Below, in pieces: positions 13,189 to 24,501 of a stretch of 64,000 nucleotides of DNA; position 1 is the first letter of the stretch; every line of letters begins with the position of its first letter. The translations under genes and the position numbers were made by a program. Origin of the DNA: Nerophis ophidion. Taxonomy: Eukaryota; Chordata; Actinopteri; Syngnathiformes; Syngnathidae. A model generated the notes under the pieces. That model was not told where the DNA came from, ran no database searches, and worked only from the letters and a program-made list of their open reading frames with translations. The DNA is taken from positions 29,531,234-29,595,233 of the forward strand of contig NC_084625.1 in NCBI RefSeq assembly GCF_033978795.1, read 5' to 3'.

Positions 13189-13619
13189 AGGGGTTGTCTA
13201 TAAAAGCTTACATACTGGGGCACCAGCAGCACACATGGTCACCCTCGACCATATTCATCAGATGGAAATACGAGTGTATAAATAAATATGAACGTCACAA
13301 AAGCATGCCGGGGCAGATTTTTTCTTCTTAAAGCATGCATTCGGTTATTTCAAAAAGTCAAATCAATAAAATGCACTGACACCTACACAGTGTTGGTGGG
13401 GCACCTGCCTCCTCAAGGTCTGCCGGCTGCAGTCAAAATGGCGGACACAATAACGGCCGGCTTTTTATTTCTTATATGGAGGAAACAATTCTGGTCGTAC
13501 CGGATGGGAGAATTCAACCTTTTTCTCTGTCTCACTCTCTTTTCTTTTTTTTTTTTTTTGCTCACACTAGCACACACCACACTCGGCTTTACTCTATTTG
13601 GTGAGATATGTGGACATCA
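13188..13619. other. Unique sequence, no gene seen
   Basis: Contains AAAATGGCGGAC at about 13436 (YY1-like core) followed by a short frame, but no splice or coding support. A T-run lies at about 13540-13560. Confidence 0.35.
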
Positions 13620-13671
13620 GCGTGTGTGTGTGTGTGCGTTTGTGTGCGTGAGTGTGTGTGTGTGTGTGTGT
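13620..13671. repeat. (GT)n microsatellite, imperfect
   Basis: TG units with a few C and A interruptions. Confidence 0.92.
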
Positions 13672-13779
13672 GACTCAGCTTTAGCAGAAAATACAAGACA
13701 TGGGAGAAACATGCATTCAAAAATGTATATTTGTTTCAATTATTATTGTTATTATCATTATACTGTCTATTTTTAAATA

Positions 13780-14560
13780 AACATTCACTAATTCAAGAAA
13801 TTCTGTAGGCAACACACTAGCAAATACATAGAAAATATAAAAAAATAATTTTACCTTATTGGTATTATCTTGGTTATTACGGTTATTTTTTTATTTTTTT
13901 TTATGAATTCAATACATTTAATGGGGAACACACTAGTGAATATGAAGCATAATAAAATAATTTAGTTTTTGATAATATCATAAAACTTATTCACTAGTGA
14001 ATAAGTCTTATGATAATATTAAATGGCGCTAAGGATAATATTTGATTATTGTTTTTAATATTGTTGTGCAGCACTTTGGAAACATTTCTGTTGTTTAAAT
14101 GTGCTTCACAAATAAAGTGGTTTGGACTGGATGTATGTGTGCTAAGAAGAATAGATTCACATCCGAATCACGGTTCTTATCTATTCCAATTGTGATAATT
14201 TTTTCTTGTTAAGAAAACATTAGGAATTCAATAGGCAACACATTAGTAAACAAAATAAAGATTTAACCATAACATTTAAGTTGTTTAGTAATATCATGAT
14301 TATTGTTTTCAGTGACATGGATTTTTAAAATCATGCATTAATGAAATAAATTCAATAGGTAACACATTAACAAGTAAATGAAATAAAATAAGAATTATGA
14401 TTTTATTTGCATTTTTTATTATTGCGATATTTTACATTCAATCACTTTATTCCGCCTATCCTGCTCAGGCTTTTTGATGAGCTGGAGCCTATCCCATCTG
14501 AAATTAACTCCAACTATGGCAGAAAACAATAAAGTAAGAAGTTGGTGAAATAATAAATGT
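13780..14560 (+). mobile_element. LINE 3' tail and AT-rich degenerate sequence
   Basis: The segment at 14020-14208 (GCTAAGGATAATATTTG, GCAGCACTTTGGAAACATTT, CACAAATAAAGTGGTTTGGA) matches 17495-17685 closely and resembles the 3' UTR of L2-like fish LINEs (cAGCACTTTGG...ACAAATAAAG). The surrounding AT-rich sequence repeats AATTCAATAGGCAACACATTAG-type motifs near 13797, 14222 and 14347, probably diverged local repeats. Confidence 0.55.
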
Positions 14561-14813
14561 AACCTCTTCTGGATTGAAGTAAGCATTCAGAGTAAAAATG
14601 TCATTTGCATTTATTTGAATAAAATTATGCTGTAAAAACCGCAAATAATATTTCCAAAAAAAAACATTTATTTGCATAGGAAATACGATCTTCCTAATTA
14701 ATTTCCATCTAATTCTTCGGAGACACATATTTCATTTCCAGAATTAACACAAAAGCAACTCTTCTCAATAAAGATAATTATAAAGTTAAAGAGGCTTTCG
14801 CTCATTTAGAAAA
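14558..14813. other. Duplicated AT-rich noncoding block, copy A
   Basis: Aligns with 27050-27276 over ~230 bp at roughly 75% identity by eye. Shared runs are AAAAATGTCAT, TTATTTGCAT, CTAATTAATTTCCATC (CAAATTAATTTCCATC in copy B), AGCAACTCTT and AAAGATAATTATA. There are no terminal repeats, poly-A or target duplication. Rich in TAATTA and TTTGCAT motifs. Confidence 0.6.
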
Positions 14814-15260
14814 ACGCCCGGCATCAAATATGAATCTTTGATCTCATTCCGTCCCTGATGGCTAAACGCTGTTAATTATTCCGAGAAAGTTCATAATTTC
14901 CCCTCCGAATATAATTACCAGTCTTTTCTCAAGTGTGTGTTGCTAAATTCATTCCAATGACAAAACAAACTCACAGGAAATTGCATCATCACACTTGCAG
15001 CCAATTTACTTTATAAAAATCTCTGCACTGAAAATTGCACCGAGCACACACATGACGACCCACTATTGGAGTTAACACATTCCCCCTATAGAATATCAAA
15101 ATCTCCCATGGTGGAGATGCTTCTTCTCATCTTTATCACCCGTATCACCGTCGTTCCTGCTGGCCATTATGTAAAACTATGGATTACCTTTGGTATGCGT
15201 GCAAATCCCACATTCACAAGTGTCGTGTATGTTTGGGTGTTGGGCATATATCCATGCATG
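14814..15260. other. Unique sequence, possible conserved noncoding element
   Basis: Mixed sequence with TGTTAATTATTCCG, ATATAATTACCAG and TCTTTGATCTCATTCC. It is not repeated in the window and has no coding frame. Confidence 0.35.
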
Positions 15261-15312
15261 TATGTATGTATGTATGCATCCATGCAGAGACCCCCCCCCC
15301 CCCCCCCCCCCC
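15261..15312. repeat. (TATG)n and 22-base poly-C tract
   Basis: About four TATG units at 15261-15276, then an uninterrupted run of 22 C at 15291-15312. Confidence 0.93.
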
Positions 15313-16013
15313 TTCATCCATAGGTCTATCAGCTCCCCCGAATGAGGTGTGGGGAGAAAGAGAGAGGGAAGGGACACCGGGTACATGGGCGGGTGGGGAA
15401 ATAAATTTAACCCCCTCCCTTACTTAAAAAATGCACATACATTTCCATACATTGGGAAGGCAGTGAGGCAGTATTACCCCCCCCTGCAATATGCATCACA
15501 CAAAAACAGTGACTACAACAAAGATGGATGCATGTGCCCTGTTCAGTGGGTGTGGGTGAAAGTCTACCCTTCGCCATATTTATCTTCATAAGAGCAGAGG
15601 GCGCACACGTGCTAGTGTGTGTGTGTGTGTGTGAAAAGAATAATTTATGGCACCCGAGGAACAAAAATATGTGTCATAAAACACAGATATTTTGTGATGA
15701 ATGTGAAAAAAAAAAAAACATTACCCCGTGTCGATAATGGCAGACAACACTGGTTTGTTCGATTTTTTTTTATTTATTTATTTTTTCCAAAAACTTCCAT
15801 TTTGCACTCCTAGGGGTGCGTATAGTTTGGGCTACCCCAGGGAGGGGTGTGTGTGTGTGTGTGTGTGTGTAGTCTAAAATATTCTGACTGAACTGTCTCG
15901 TGGTTCATGGAGCAGGGAGATGTGTCTTGTCTCTTGCATTCAAATGTGAGTTTTTTTTTGGAAAAGTAAACAGATATGCTTGCTTGAACGCACACATGCG
16001 AGTGTATTATCGG
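15313..16013. other. Unique sequence with short GT arrays
   Basis: GT runs at 15616-15632 and 15846-15870, and an A-run near 15707. No gene seen. Confidence 0.4.
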
Positions 16014-16025
16014 TGTGTGTGTGTG

Positions 16026-16059
<34 letters not shown>
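16014..16059. repeat. (GT)n microsatellite
   Basis: About 22 GT units with one GC interruption. Confidence 0.95.
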
Positions 16060-16546
16060 GGAGGGCTGTATGAACATGTACGCACACACACCAAATACTG
16101 TATTTTTACAAGGGCAGCACATGTAAATATCATCTTCCTGGTAACGCAATCAAGTTGTCAATAAAAAAGCACAATGATGGTCATGCGTTCATTCAAAATT
16201 AACTTTGCGACGTTTGTGTCGAAAATACCCGACATTCATTTGCATATGAAGGGGAAAGTGGACAACAAGGACTCAGTCAGAGGTTATAGCGCCACCTGTT
16301 GCTTGTAGCAATATTTTGTAACTTTCAGTAACAGGCCAACAGCAGTCGTCAGGTCCAACACCTCACTAACACTAAACACTTCCTCAGTATGCACCAGTCA
16401 GGTTAACGGCATGTGAGGTGCATTCAAAAAAACAAAAAGCAAGTTGTTTTTCTTCACATTCTGTGTTCTATATTTCTACTGGTTTTGCTGCAATGACTAT
16501 GATCATTTATTGGAGGTTGTATTTCATATTGGTGAATTTACTACAT

Positions 16547-17278
16547 CAGGGGTCTCAAACATGCGGCCCGCGGCCGCAATTGTAAGATTTCGGGAGAACA
16601 TCCGCACCGTAAAACAACATAAACACAACAGAACAAATACCCAGAATTCCATGCAGCCCTAACTCTTCCGGGCTACAGTATACACCCCCGCCCCCTCAAC
16701 CTCGGCCCCTATTGTAGCCCGGAAGAGTTAGGGCTGCATTGGATTCTGAGTATTTGTTCTGTTGTGTTACGGTGCGGATGTTCTCCCAAAATGTGTTTGT
16801 CAATCTTGTTTGGTGTGGGTTCACAGTGTGGTGCATATTTGCAACAGTGTTAAAGTTGTTCATACACCCTCAGTGTGACCTGTGTGGCTGTTGATCAAGT
16901 ATGTCTTGCGAAGCCTCATTCAATATGGGACTGGGCCGGCATCATTGTTTGTATGATGGAAAAGCGGACGAGACCGGCAGGTTGTAGAGGACGAGAGAGG
17001 CAGTGCCATCACGGCACGCCCTTAATATTGTTGTCCGTGTGAAAACTGGGAGAATGATTGTCCTGGGAGACTGTCGGGAGGGGCACAGATATTCGGATGT
17101 TTCCCGTAAAGATTCGGAGAGTTGGCAAGTATGTTACTAGGGCAGGAAATCCATTCAAAGAAGGTGAATTCATTAAAAAGTGCATGTTAGATTTTTATAA
17201 GAAATGTTTTCTTGCGGCCCAGCCTGACTCAGTTTCTGCATCCAGTGGCCCCAAGGTAAATTGAGTTTGAGACCCCTG
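16547..17278. mobile_element. hAT nonautonomous element, 732 bp, intact target duplication
   Basis: Begins CAGGGGTCTCAAAC and ends GTTTGAGACCCCTG (14-bp perfect terminal inverted repeats), flanked by the perfect 8-bp direct repeat TACTACAT (16539-16546 and 17279-17286). CAGGG ends and 8-bp duplications define hAT. The interior has a large palindrome: about 16592-16682 is inverted at about 16711-16790 (GAACATCCGCACCGTAA; CTCTTCCGGGCTACA). The palindromic arm sequence recurs at 22910, 44900 and 52340. No transposase. Confidence 0.95.
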
Positions 17279-17299
17279 TACTACATAGTTATCACTTTA

Positions 17300-17685
17300 T
17301 AAATGTTGACGTTTTGAGATGTATCGCTACGTGAGTTGTGTGGTCCCCTGTGGTCCTCTGTGTTTTTAAAAATTTTATTTTTATTTATTGCTTTAATTGG
17401 TTTTACCCTTTAAAACCGTTTTTAATCATTCATTTTTATATTGTTTTTGTATTGGTTTTATATTTATTTATCTATTTTTTGTTTTTTATTCAGCCATTGG
17501 TGAAGCTAAGGATAATATTTGATTATTGCTTTTAATATTGTTATGCAGCACTTTGGAAACATTTCTGTTGTTTACATGTGCTTTACAAATAAAGTGGTTT
17601 GGATTGGATGTATGTGTGCTGGGAAGAATAGATTAACATCGGAATCGCGATTCTTATCCATTCCAATCGTGATCATTTTTTCTTG
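17300..17685 (+). mobile_element. L2-like LINE 3' tail
   Basis: T-rich 3' UTR-like sequence ends with GCAGCACTTTGGAAACATTT and TACAAATAAAGTGGTTTGGA, paralogous to 14020-14208. The paralogy runs up to the K1 insertion at 17690, so this copy provides the filled site and 14209-14212 the empty site. Confidence 0.65.
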
Positions 17686-17689
17686 TTGA

Positions 17690-18785
17690 AGGCCTACTGA
17701 AATGAGATTTTCTTATTTAAACGGGGATAGCAGGTCCATTGTATGTGTCATACTTGATCATTTCGCGATATTGCCATATTTTTGCTGAAAGGATTTAGTA
17801 GAGAACATCCACGATAAAGTTTGCGACTTTCTGTGCTAAGACAAAGCCCTGGCTTTACCGGAAATCGCAGACGATGACGTCGCAAGTGTGGGGGCTCCTC
17901 ACATCTTCACATTGTTTATAATGGGAGCCTCAATCAAAAAGTGCTATTCGGACCGAGAAAACGACAATTTCCCCATTAATTTGAGCGAAGATGAAAGATT
18001 CGTGTTTGAGGATATTGATACCGACAGACTAGAAAAAAACTAACAAAAAAAAGTACAAAAAAAAACAAATGCGATTGCATTGGGACGGATTCCGATGTTT
18101 TTTGACACATTTAGTAGGATAATTCTGGGAAATCTCTTATCTTTCTATTGTGTTGCTAGTGTTTTACTGAGTTAAATAGTACCTGATAGTCGGAGGTGTG
18201 CGTCCACGGGTGTCTTGACGCGCAGTGTCTCAGGGGAGTCGACGGCAGCTTTGGACGGAGCAAGCTCAGCTTTTCTCCGGTAAGAATCGGCTTTTTAATT
18301 ACAATTTTCTCACCAAAACCTGCTGGTTAACATTCCGTCGTGTTCCATGTCTGCTTGACCGCGCTCTGATCCATAGGAAAGTTTCAGCTCCGTGAATTTT
18401 ATACAAGGAATCACCGTGTGTTTGTGTGGCTAAAGGCTATAGCTTCCCAACTCCATCTTGCTACTTTGACTTCTCCAATATTAATTGAACAAGTTGCAAA
18501 AGATTCAGCAACACAGTTCTCCAAAATACTGTGTAATTATGCCATTAAAGCAGACGACTTTTAGCTGTGTGTGTGCGTAGCGCTCATACTTCCTAAAAAC
18601 CCGTGACGTCTTGTGTACACATCATCATTACACAACGTTTTCAAGACGAAACTCCTGGGAAATTTAAAATTGCAATTTAGTAAACTACAAAGGCCCAATT
18701 GGCATGTGTTGCAATGTTAATATTTCATAATTGATGTATAAACTATCAGACTGCGTGGTGGGTAGTAGTGGGTTTCAGTAGGCCT
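17690..18785. mobile_element. Kolobok-like element K1, copy 2 (inverted relative to copy 1)
   Basis: Ends AGGCCTACTGAAA and TTTCAGTAGGCCT are a perfect 13-bp inversion. Flanks are TTGA (17686-17689) and TCAA (18786-18789). The paralogous empty site is TTAA, so both flanks probably derive from a TTAA duplication with one transition each. The 40-residue acidic frame is at 17921-18043. On the minus strand, ATGGATCAGAGCG...TTTTGGTGAG near 18310-18375 repeats the exon-plus-donor pattern of copy 1. No transposase. Confidence 0.85.
17921..18043 (+). other. Conserved acidic 40-residue frame inside K1 copy 2
   Basis: Starts ATG in the context of the ETS/CRE pair and ends TAA. The peptide contains DRENDNFPINLSEDERFVFE then DIDTDRLEKN. 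It is nearly identical to the minus-strand frame of copy 1 at 8786-8989. Conservation between two diverged copies suggests descent from a coding exon. Function unknown. Confidence 0.5.
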
Positions 18786-18835
18786 TCAAGAATCAATTTG
18801 TATTTAATTTTTTTTTTTTTTTTTTTTTTTAAGAA

Positions 18836-19019
18836 CATACTTTTTCTTTTAGTTTAAGCTTAGAGGGTTAGGGTTGGGGTTGTTGTATAATAAGGCCACA
18901 CAGATTAAGGCATTAAGAAGTACTTAATAATGACTAATAAAGAGCCAATATGTTACTAATTTGCATGTTAACAAGCAACTTATTTGTGGTGAATATGTTC
19001 CCCATACTAAAGTGTTACC
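18836..19019. mobile_element. TIR MITE copy 2 (partial, GTAACACTTTAG family)
   Basis: Shares AAGTACTTAATAATGACTAA, AATATGTTACTAATTTGCAT and the terminal TTCCCCATACTAAAGTGTTAC with the MITE at 517-825. The left terminus is missing. Confidence 0.75.
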
Positions 19020-19099
19020 AAACATTTTTAGGCTATCTCCACTAATCTCTGCCAGCAGCCAAGAGGAGCTTTTGCAACTTGCAACCTGCTTTGAAAATT

Positions 19100-20660
19100 A
19101 TTTATTATGATTTTTATACCAAAAAAATATACTGCGAGAATTGGTTTCAGTGGAGAATTGTGTTGAATCGAGATTTGATTCAGAATTGAGATTCGATTAG
19201 GTAATCGAGATTTGTTTCTGATTTAAGATTCAATTGGGAAATCTAGATTTGATTATGAATTGAGGTTCTTATCCTTACTGAAAACACTATTCTGTTCAAC
19301 TTGCAAGCCAAAAAATATGTTAACAAGGAGCCTGGTTTGCTAATAAAATTTGACTATTTTCCGATTTTGCACAAGCACCGTTTCAAAAGTACCATTTTGG
19401 CATCGGTAATGTAAACCATAGCAGACCTTAATCAACACAGTAGAAATCATAAGAAATAATGCCATCAAATTGTCACCATCATTGAACCTTGTTTTGCTTT
19501 AAGTAACAGTTTTACCAAAGTATCAGACATTAAGAGACCAATGTATACAGAAAAAAACAGGTGTGTAGTCCGGACATATAACATGCATTTTCCATACATG
19601 CGTGTTCAATTCCAAATTGTACTACATCTGGGGCTAAAGCAATGATCTGTGTCCGATACCAGCAAGCAACAGAGGCCCAGAGGACGAGGAATAGCTAAAT
19701 ATGCTGCACTACACACCGTAGGAGGACACAAAAAGTATAGCTAATAATATGTGGGAATCTTTGGACAACTCACGATTCAATCCAATTCCGATTTAGAATC
19801 GATTCTCAGTTCAACGCAAGTCTTAATCAAAACCAATTCTTGCAATGTTTCTATTCGCTATAGTAATTTAAATAAAACCTTTTCAAAGTAGGTTACCGGT
19901 TACAAGCATACATTTGGTTGCTGACGTATGACGTTATCACGCAGTGAGTAAACACGGAGATGGCCGAAAAACGTCTTTTTAAAAATACACCCTTTAAAAA
20001 AAATGAATAATTTTTTGAAATTATTAATCTATTTAGAAATGTAATAAATAAAAATGACGATGCAGATGTGAATGACTGTAATGAGCACCCCTATAGCTAA
20101 CTGTCAGCTAGAGCTTTCGTTACACAGTTTACTATCAGTATAGTCGATACTACAGTCATTTGATTGATATTTATTCACTATCACAAAATTGTTTTTGTTG
20201 GTTTTGTTATGGTTTAGAATCTCAGAAAAAAACAACCAATACTAGTTATGGCTTTTGTTTAATTATTTTTCACCTTTGCCTGTCTTCTAAATATCTTATG
20301 AAATTAAAAAGTAACAGGTAAATAATCAAAATAATGCTTTATACTGTTACACCGCTATTTTTGTCAAGATTAGATTTGTGATCAAAAACATTGTTATGTA
20401 ATGATTCTGAAAATTTGAAGTATGAATATTGGTATGAGCAACACTGCCCTTGTCATTACTTGCTATCGGATTGATACCCAAATTTGTAATATCGTCCAAA
20501 TCTAATGTAAATAATCCAAATAATACAACAATAAGTGCTTACATTAGATTTTAAAAAATGTAGCTACAACCATGTTAGGACACAAAGTAACCAAATATTA
20601 ACAGTAAACTAGCAAATCGATCATTAATACTTTTGAAAAAATTATTCAACTGGAACGACG
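19100..20660. mobile_element. Old hAT-like remnants
   Basis: Repeated AATCGA/GATTCGA motifs (19170-19270, 19770-19830) and a segment at about 20140-20600 (TAGTCGATACTAC, CGGATTGATACC, TATTAACAGTAAA) correspond to the interiors of the hAT elements at 45050-45400 and 52740-53080. Strongly decayed, with no intact ends. Confidence 0.5.
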
Positions 20661-22200
20661 CAAATTCAGAGCTTTTGTAACCTAATTTGAAGTGGTTCTA
20701 TTATTATTATTTGAATGCCAAAAACCATATGTTGTTATTAGAATTCTCCATTTTGAGAGCACTGTCCTCACAGTTCTTTAGTTCTGAGGCTCTCTAAAAC
20801 AATGAGAGGTGACTCGAAATTAAGTTTAATAAAAACAACCAGCGTTGAAGAGAGCGTGTCGAGCAGTCAAGAGGACGAAGCTATCTCTGAAATGTTTGCC
20901 CGTCTTCCCATGCATTTGACCGCACACTTTGCCTTGCCTCGGCCACAGGAATGGAAACCGAAACTTAACTTGACATGTGTGCCTCGCACACACATTCTCT
21001 TACACTCCCTGTCCTCAGGCCTGTACCTCATGATATCATTAATGAAGCACTGATAAATAACACAGAGTGCATTCATTGTGTCAATCTCCTTCTACCAAAA
21101 TGAAGGCCAATTCGAAGGCTACTTACTCAGCCAAAAATGAGAGAAAATATTCCCTATAAACCATTATATCACTATACAGATCTTAGGCTACATTGCATCA
21201 AACTCGTTCTACAAACTGAATTGGTTTTTCGACATGGTTCGCAAAATGAAAAGTTTTTATAGTGAAGCAGAGTTCCTCATTAGAATCAATGTAAACATAA
21301 ATGATTCTCTTCTGGACAAAATATAAGTATAAAACAAATTGTTGTTGGTGCACTCCAAAACAAAACAAAAAAAGGAAAATTGTTGCACACTGTGAGTTTC
21401 TGAGTGATAAATGAGCAGAGGCTTTATGTAGCATAAACTAGGAGTGTGAGGCGATCCTTCATTGGATTGTGTCCCGGTAGTGCCTTTTCCTTGGCTGTAA
21501 TACATTTCCGTTGTAGCATCTTTTTTTGTCTCATCACAATTAAAGACTTGCTAAGGAACAAAATTCCCCCTTTGCTGATAAAATCCTCCAAGTGAAGGCG
21601 CCGCAAGCCGGAGGTTAACTACCTCTTTAAAATGCTAGCTCGGTGGTTGTCTTGCAACCCGAAGCTATACAGCAAGATTTTAAGAGTTTGGACACATTTA
21701 AAGCATTTCTGATCACACAAAGTGATCTCTAAGACAGGCTGACGCAGCTCTGACAAGCAAGGTACGACATTTGTGGAAATAAACGCGTCAGAAGCTCTTC
21801 GAAATGGCCCCGCCGGTGTGTACATGTGTAAGCAGTGGTATTTTCCTCTGCGTTGTGTGTAGATTTGAACACGACCAACACCACGGGTTGCTGCTCAGAT
21901 GCACTTTACTGATAATACACAGAACGCGATTGTTGTCAGTTTTCTGCCAATCATCAAATATTATACAGAACAAGAAAATGAGCTTAAGTGTTTAACAAGA
22001 AAAATGCACTTTTTCTGTCGTCGCGTGGAGGCCTACGTCCCCCGTTATTGTGGACTTAAGGGAAGTAGTAAGGCATGTCCAACGCATATATAGAGACAGG
22101 TGTCACAGCTATTATTGCAGTAGGAGGGACAATGAGACAATGGTTCCGCATTGACAAAACATCAGACAATCTTCAACCTTCAGGTATTTACATACAGTAT
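20661..22200. other. Unique sequence, no gene supported
   Basis: Several 60-80-residue frames exist on both strands, but none has splice, Kozak or composition support. The region is not repeated in the window. Confidence 0.4.
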
Positions 22201-22218
22201 TTACATTCCTACAAACAA

Positions 22219-22563
22219 TGGGCCGCCGGGCTTTCTGCTCGATCAAACCCGAAGTCTGGAACGCTCTCCCAGACCATCTTGGAGCACCATACACCGTGTT
22301 AAGAAGGGACTAAAAACCCACCTTTTTAGCACAGCTTCTATCTAATTTCTCTGCCTTCTTGTTTTTAAATGCACTGCTTGCCTATCTGTTTTATCCAGTG
22401 CTTTCATGTTTTTATTTATATTTTTTCTATGTTTTATCTGGTGTTTTTCATGTTTTTATTTCTATTGTATATTGTAGCTTTCTATTTTTATTTTTTACCT
22501 TTTCTGTGAGATTTTAACAAATGTAAAGTGCGTTACAAATGCAAGTAATAATAATAATAATAA
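22219..22563 (+). mobile_element. LINE 3' end (CR1/L2-like) with (AAT)n tail
   Basis: Encodes the end of a reverse transcriptase product: GRRAFCSIKPEVWNALPDHL and, after a one-base frameshift, KKGLKTHLFSTAS. A T-rich 3' UTR, GTAAAGTGCGTTACAAATGC and an (AAT)n tail at 22546-22563 follow. The pattern fits L2/CR1-type fish LINEs, severely 5'-truncated. Confidence 0.7.
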
Positions 22564-23384
22564 TTACATCGGACTGCCAAAATCATCGGCCGATAAAAGC
22601 TTAAAAATGTAATATTGGAAATTATCGGCATCGGTTTCAAAAAGTTAAATTTATGACTAAAACGCCGCTGTACGGAGTGGTACACGGACGTAGGGAGAAG
22701 TACAGAGTGCCAATAAACCTTAAAGGCACTGCCTTTGCGTTCCGGCCCAGTCACATAATTGCTACGAATTTTGACACACAAGTGAATGCAATTCATACTT
22801 GATCAACAGCCATACAGGTCACACTGAGGGTGGCCGTATAAACAACTTTAACACTGTTATAAATATGCGCCACACTGTGAACCCACACCAAACAAGAAGG
22901 ACAAACACATTTCGGGAGAACATCTGCATCGTAACACTACATAAACACAACAGAACAAATACCCAGAACCTCTCGCAGCACTAACTCTTCCGGGATGCTA
23001 CAATATACACCCCCCACTAACCCCCCACCTCAACCCCACCCAACTCAACCTCCACATGGTCTCTCAGGGAGAGCATGTCCCAAATTCCAAGCTGCTGTTT
23101 TGAGGTAGTTTAAAATAAATAATGAATTTTGTAACTTAAATAATAAATAGGGCAGTGCCATGTTGGCATTTTTTTCCATAACTTGAGTTGATTTATTTTG
23201 TAAAACCTTGTTACATTGTTTAATGCATCTGGCGGGGCATCACATCAAAATTAGGCATAATAATGTGTTAATTCTACCACTGTATGTATCAGTATCGGTT
23301 GATATCGGAATTGGTAATTGAGAGTTGGACAATATCGGAATATCGGATATCGGCAAAAAAGCCATTATCGGACATCTCTAATTA
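22564..23384. mobile_element. hAT-like element inserted in an (AAT)n array
   Basis: Right end is GATATCGGCAAAAAAGCC then ATTATCGGACATCTCTA. The left end has the decayed inverse (ACATCGGACTGCC, ATCATCGGCCGATAA). The element lies within AAT/ATT trinucleotides that continue on the right (23385-23408). Its interior (AACAGCCATACAGGTCACAC, TTCGGGAGAACATCTGC) is shared with the elements at 16547, 44800 and 52230. Confidence 0.7.
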
Positions 23385-23408
23385 TTATTATTATTATTAT
23401 TATTATTA
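23385..23408. repeat. (ATT)n microsatellite
   Basis: About eight ATT units, the probable continuation of the AAT tail split by the hAT-like insertion. Confidence 0.85.
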
Positions 23409-23596
23409 TGTAACTTACAAATTGTGTGTAATTATAACAATAATAAAACATTATAAGATACATTATTTACATGACATAATTGACCCTGCTACACAGGATG
23501 CAAATGGACTGTGAAGTAAGCCTATTCAAAATGGCTGTGCCCGCGTGCACAGGAAGTGTTGTCATCAAAATGGCAGCCCCTTTGGTGTATCTAGCG

Positions 23597-24493
23597 CATT
23601 GTTTTTCAACCACTGTGCCGCGGCAAACCACTGTGCCGTGAGATACAGTCTGGTGTGCCGTGGGAGATTATCTAAATTCACCTATTTGGGTTAAAACATT
23701 TTTTGCAAACCAGTAATTATAGTCTGCAAATGATGTGTTGTTGTTGAGTGTCGGTGCTGTCTAGAGCTTGGCAGAATAACTGTGTAATACTCTTCCATCT
23801 CAGTAGATGGCAGCCGGTAGCTAATTACTTTGTAGATGTCGGAAACAGCGGGAGGGATGGTGTAGGTAAAAATATGTCTAATGCTTAAACCAAAAATAAA
23901 CAAAAGGTGTGTGCCCCTAAGAAAAAACATTGACGCTTAGGGAAGGCTATCCAGAACGAGACTAAAACTGAACTGGCTACAAAGAAAACAAAAACAAAAT
24001 GCTGGACAACAGCAAAGACTTACTGCGGAGCAAAGACGGCGTCCATAATGTACACCCAAACATGACATGACAATCAACAATGTCCCCACAATGAAGGATA
24101 AAAACAACCTAAATATTCTTGATTGCTAAAACAAAGTAAATGCAGGAAATTTCGCTGAAAGGAAGACATGAAACTGCCATAGGAAAATATCAAAAAAAGA
24201 GGAAAAGCCACCGAAATAAGAGCGCAAGACAAGAACTAAAACACTACACACAGGATAACAGCAAACAATTAATACGGCGTGATGTGACAGGTCGAGACAG
24301 TACATCTACTTTGGGACAAAGGCTATAGTAATACTTGCTTGGTTATGCTTTAAAGTCATATCCAACCATTGCGACAACGACTTTTTACTGTCAACTGAGT
24401 TTTGTTTTTTTATTGATTTCTGCTGGTGATGTGCCTCCAAATTATTTCAACACAGAAAATATTCCTTGGCTCAAAAAAGGTTGAAAAACACTG
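23597..24493. mobile_element. hAT element, 897 bp, with target duplication
   Basis: Left end CATTGTTTTTCAACC and right end GGTTGAAAAACACTG are inverted repeats with one mismatch. Flanks are ATCTAGCG (23589-23596) and ATCAAGCG (24494-24501), an 8-bp duplication with one change. The left subterminal sequence repeats CTGTGCCGCGGC and GTGTGCCGTGGG, characteristic of a widespread fish hAT family. No intact transposase frame. Confidence 0.9.
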
Positions 24494-24501
24494 ATCAAGC
24501 G

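Noticed and set aside
12891..13331. 146-residue plus frame
   Set aside because: Runs through a GT array, has no recognisable motif and no splice signals; probably chance.
13438..13776. ATGGCGGAC start with open frame
   Set aside because: YY1-like core is suggestive, but the frame runs into T-runs and a GT array, with no donor or homology.
20802..21053. 83-residue frame with MRGDSKLSLIKTTSVEESVS
   Set aside because: Reads like a protein at first, but there is no family match, no splice donor, and the other strand is equally open.
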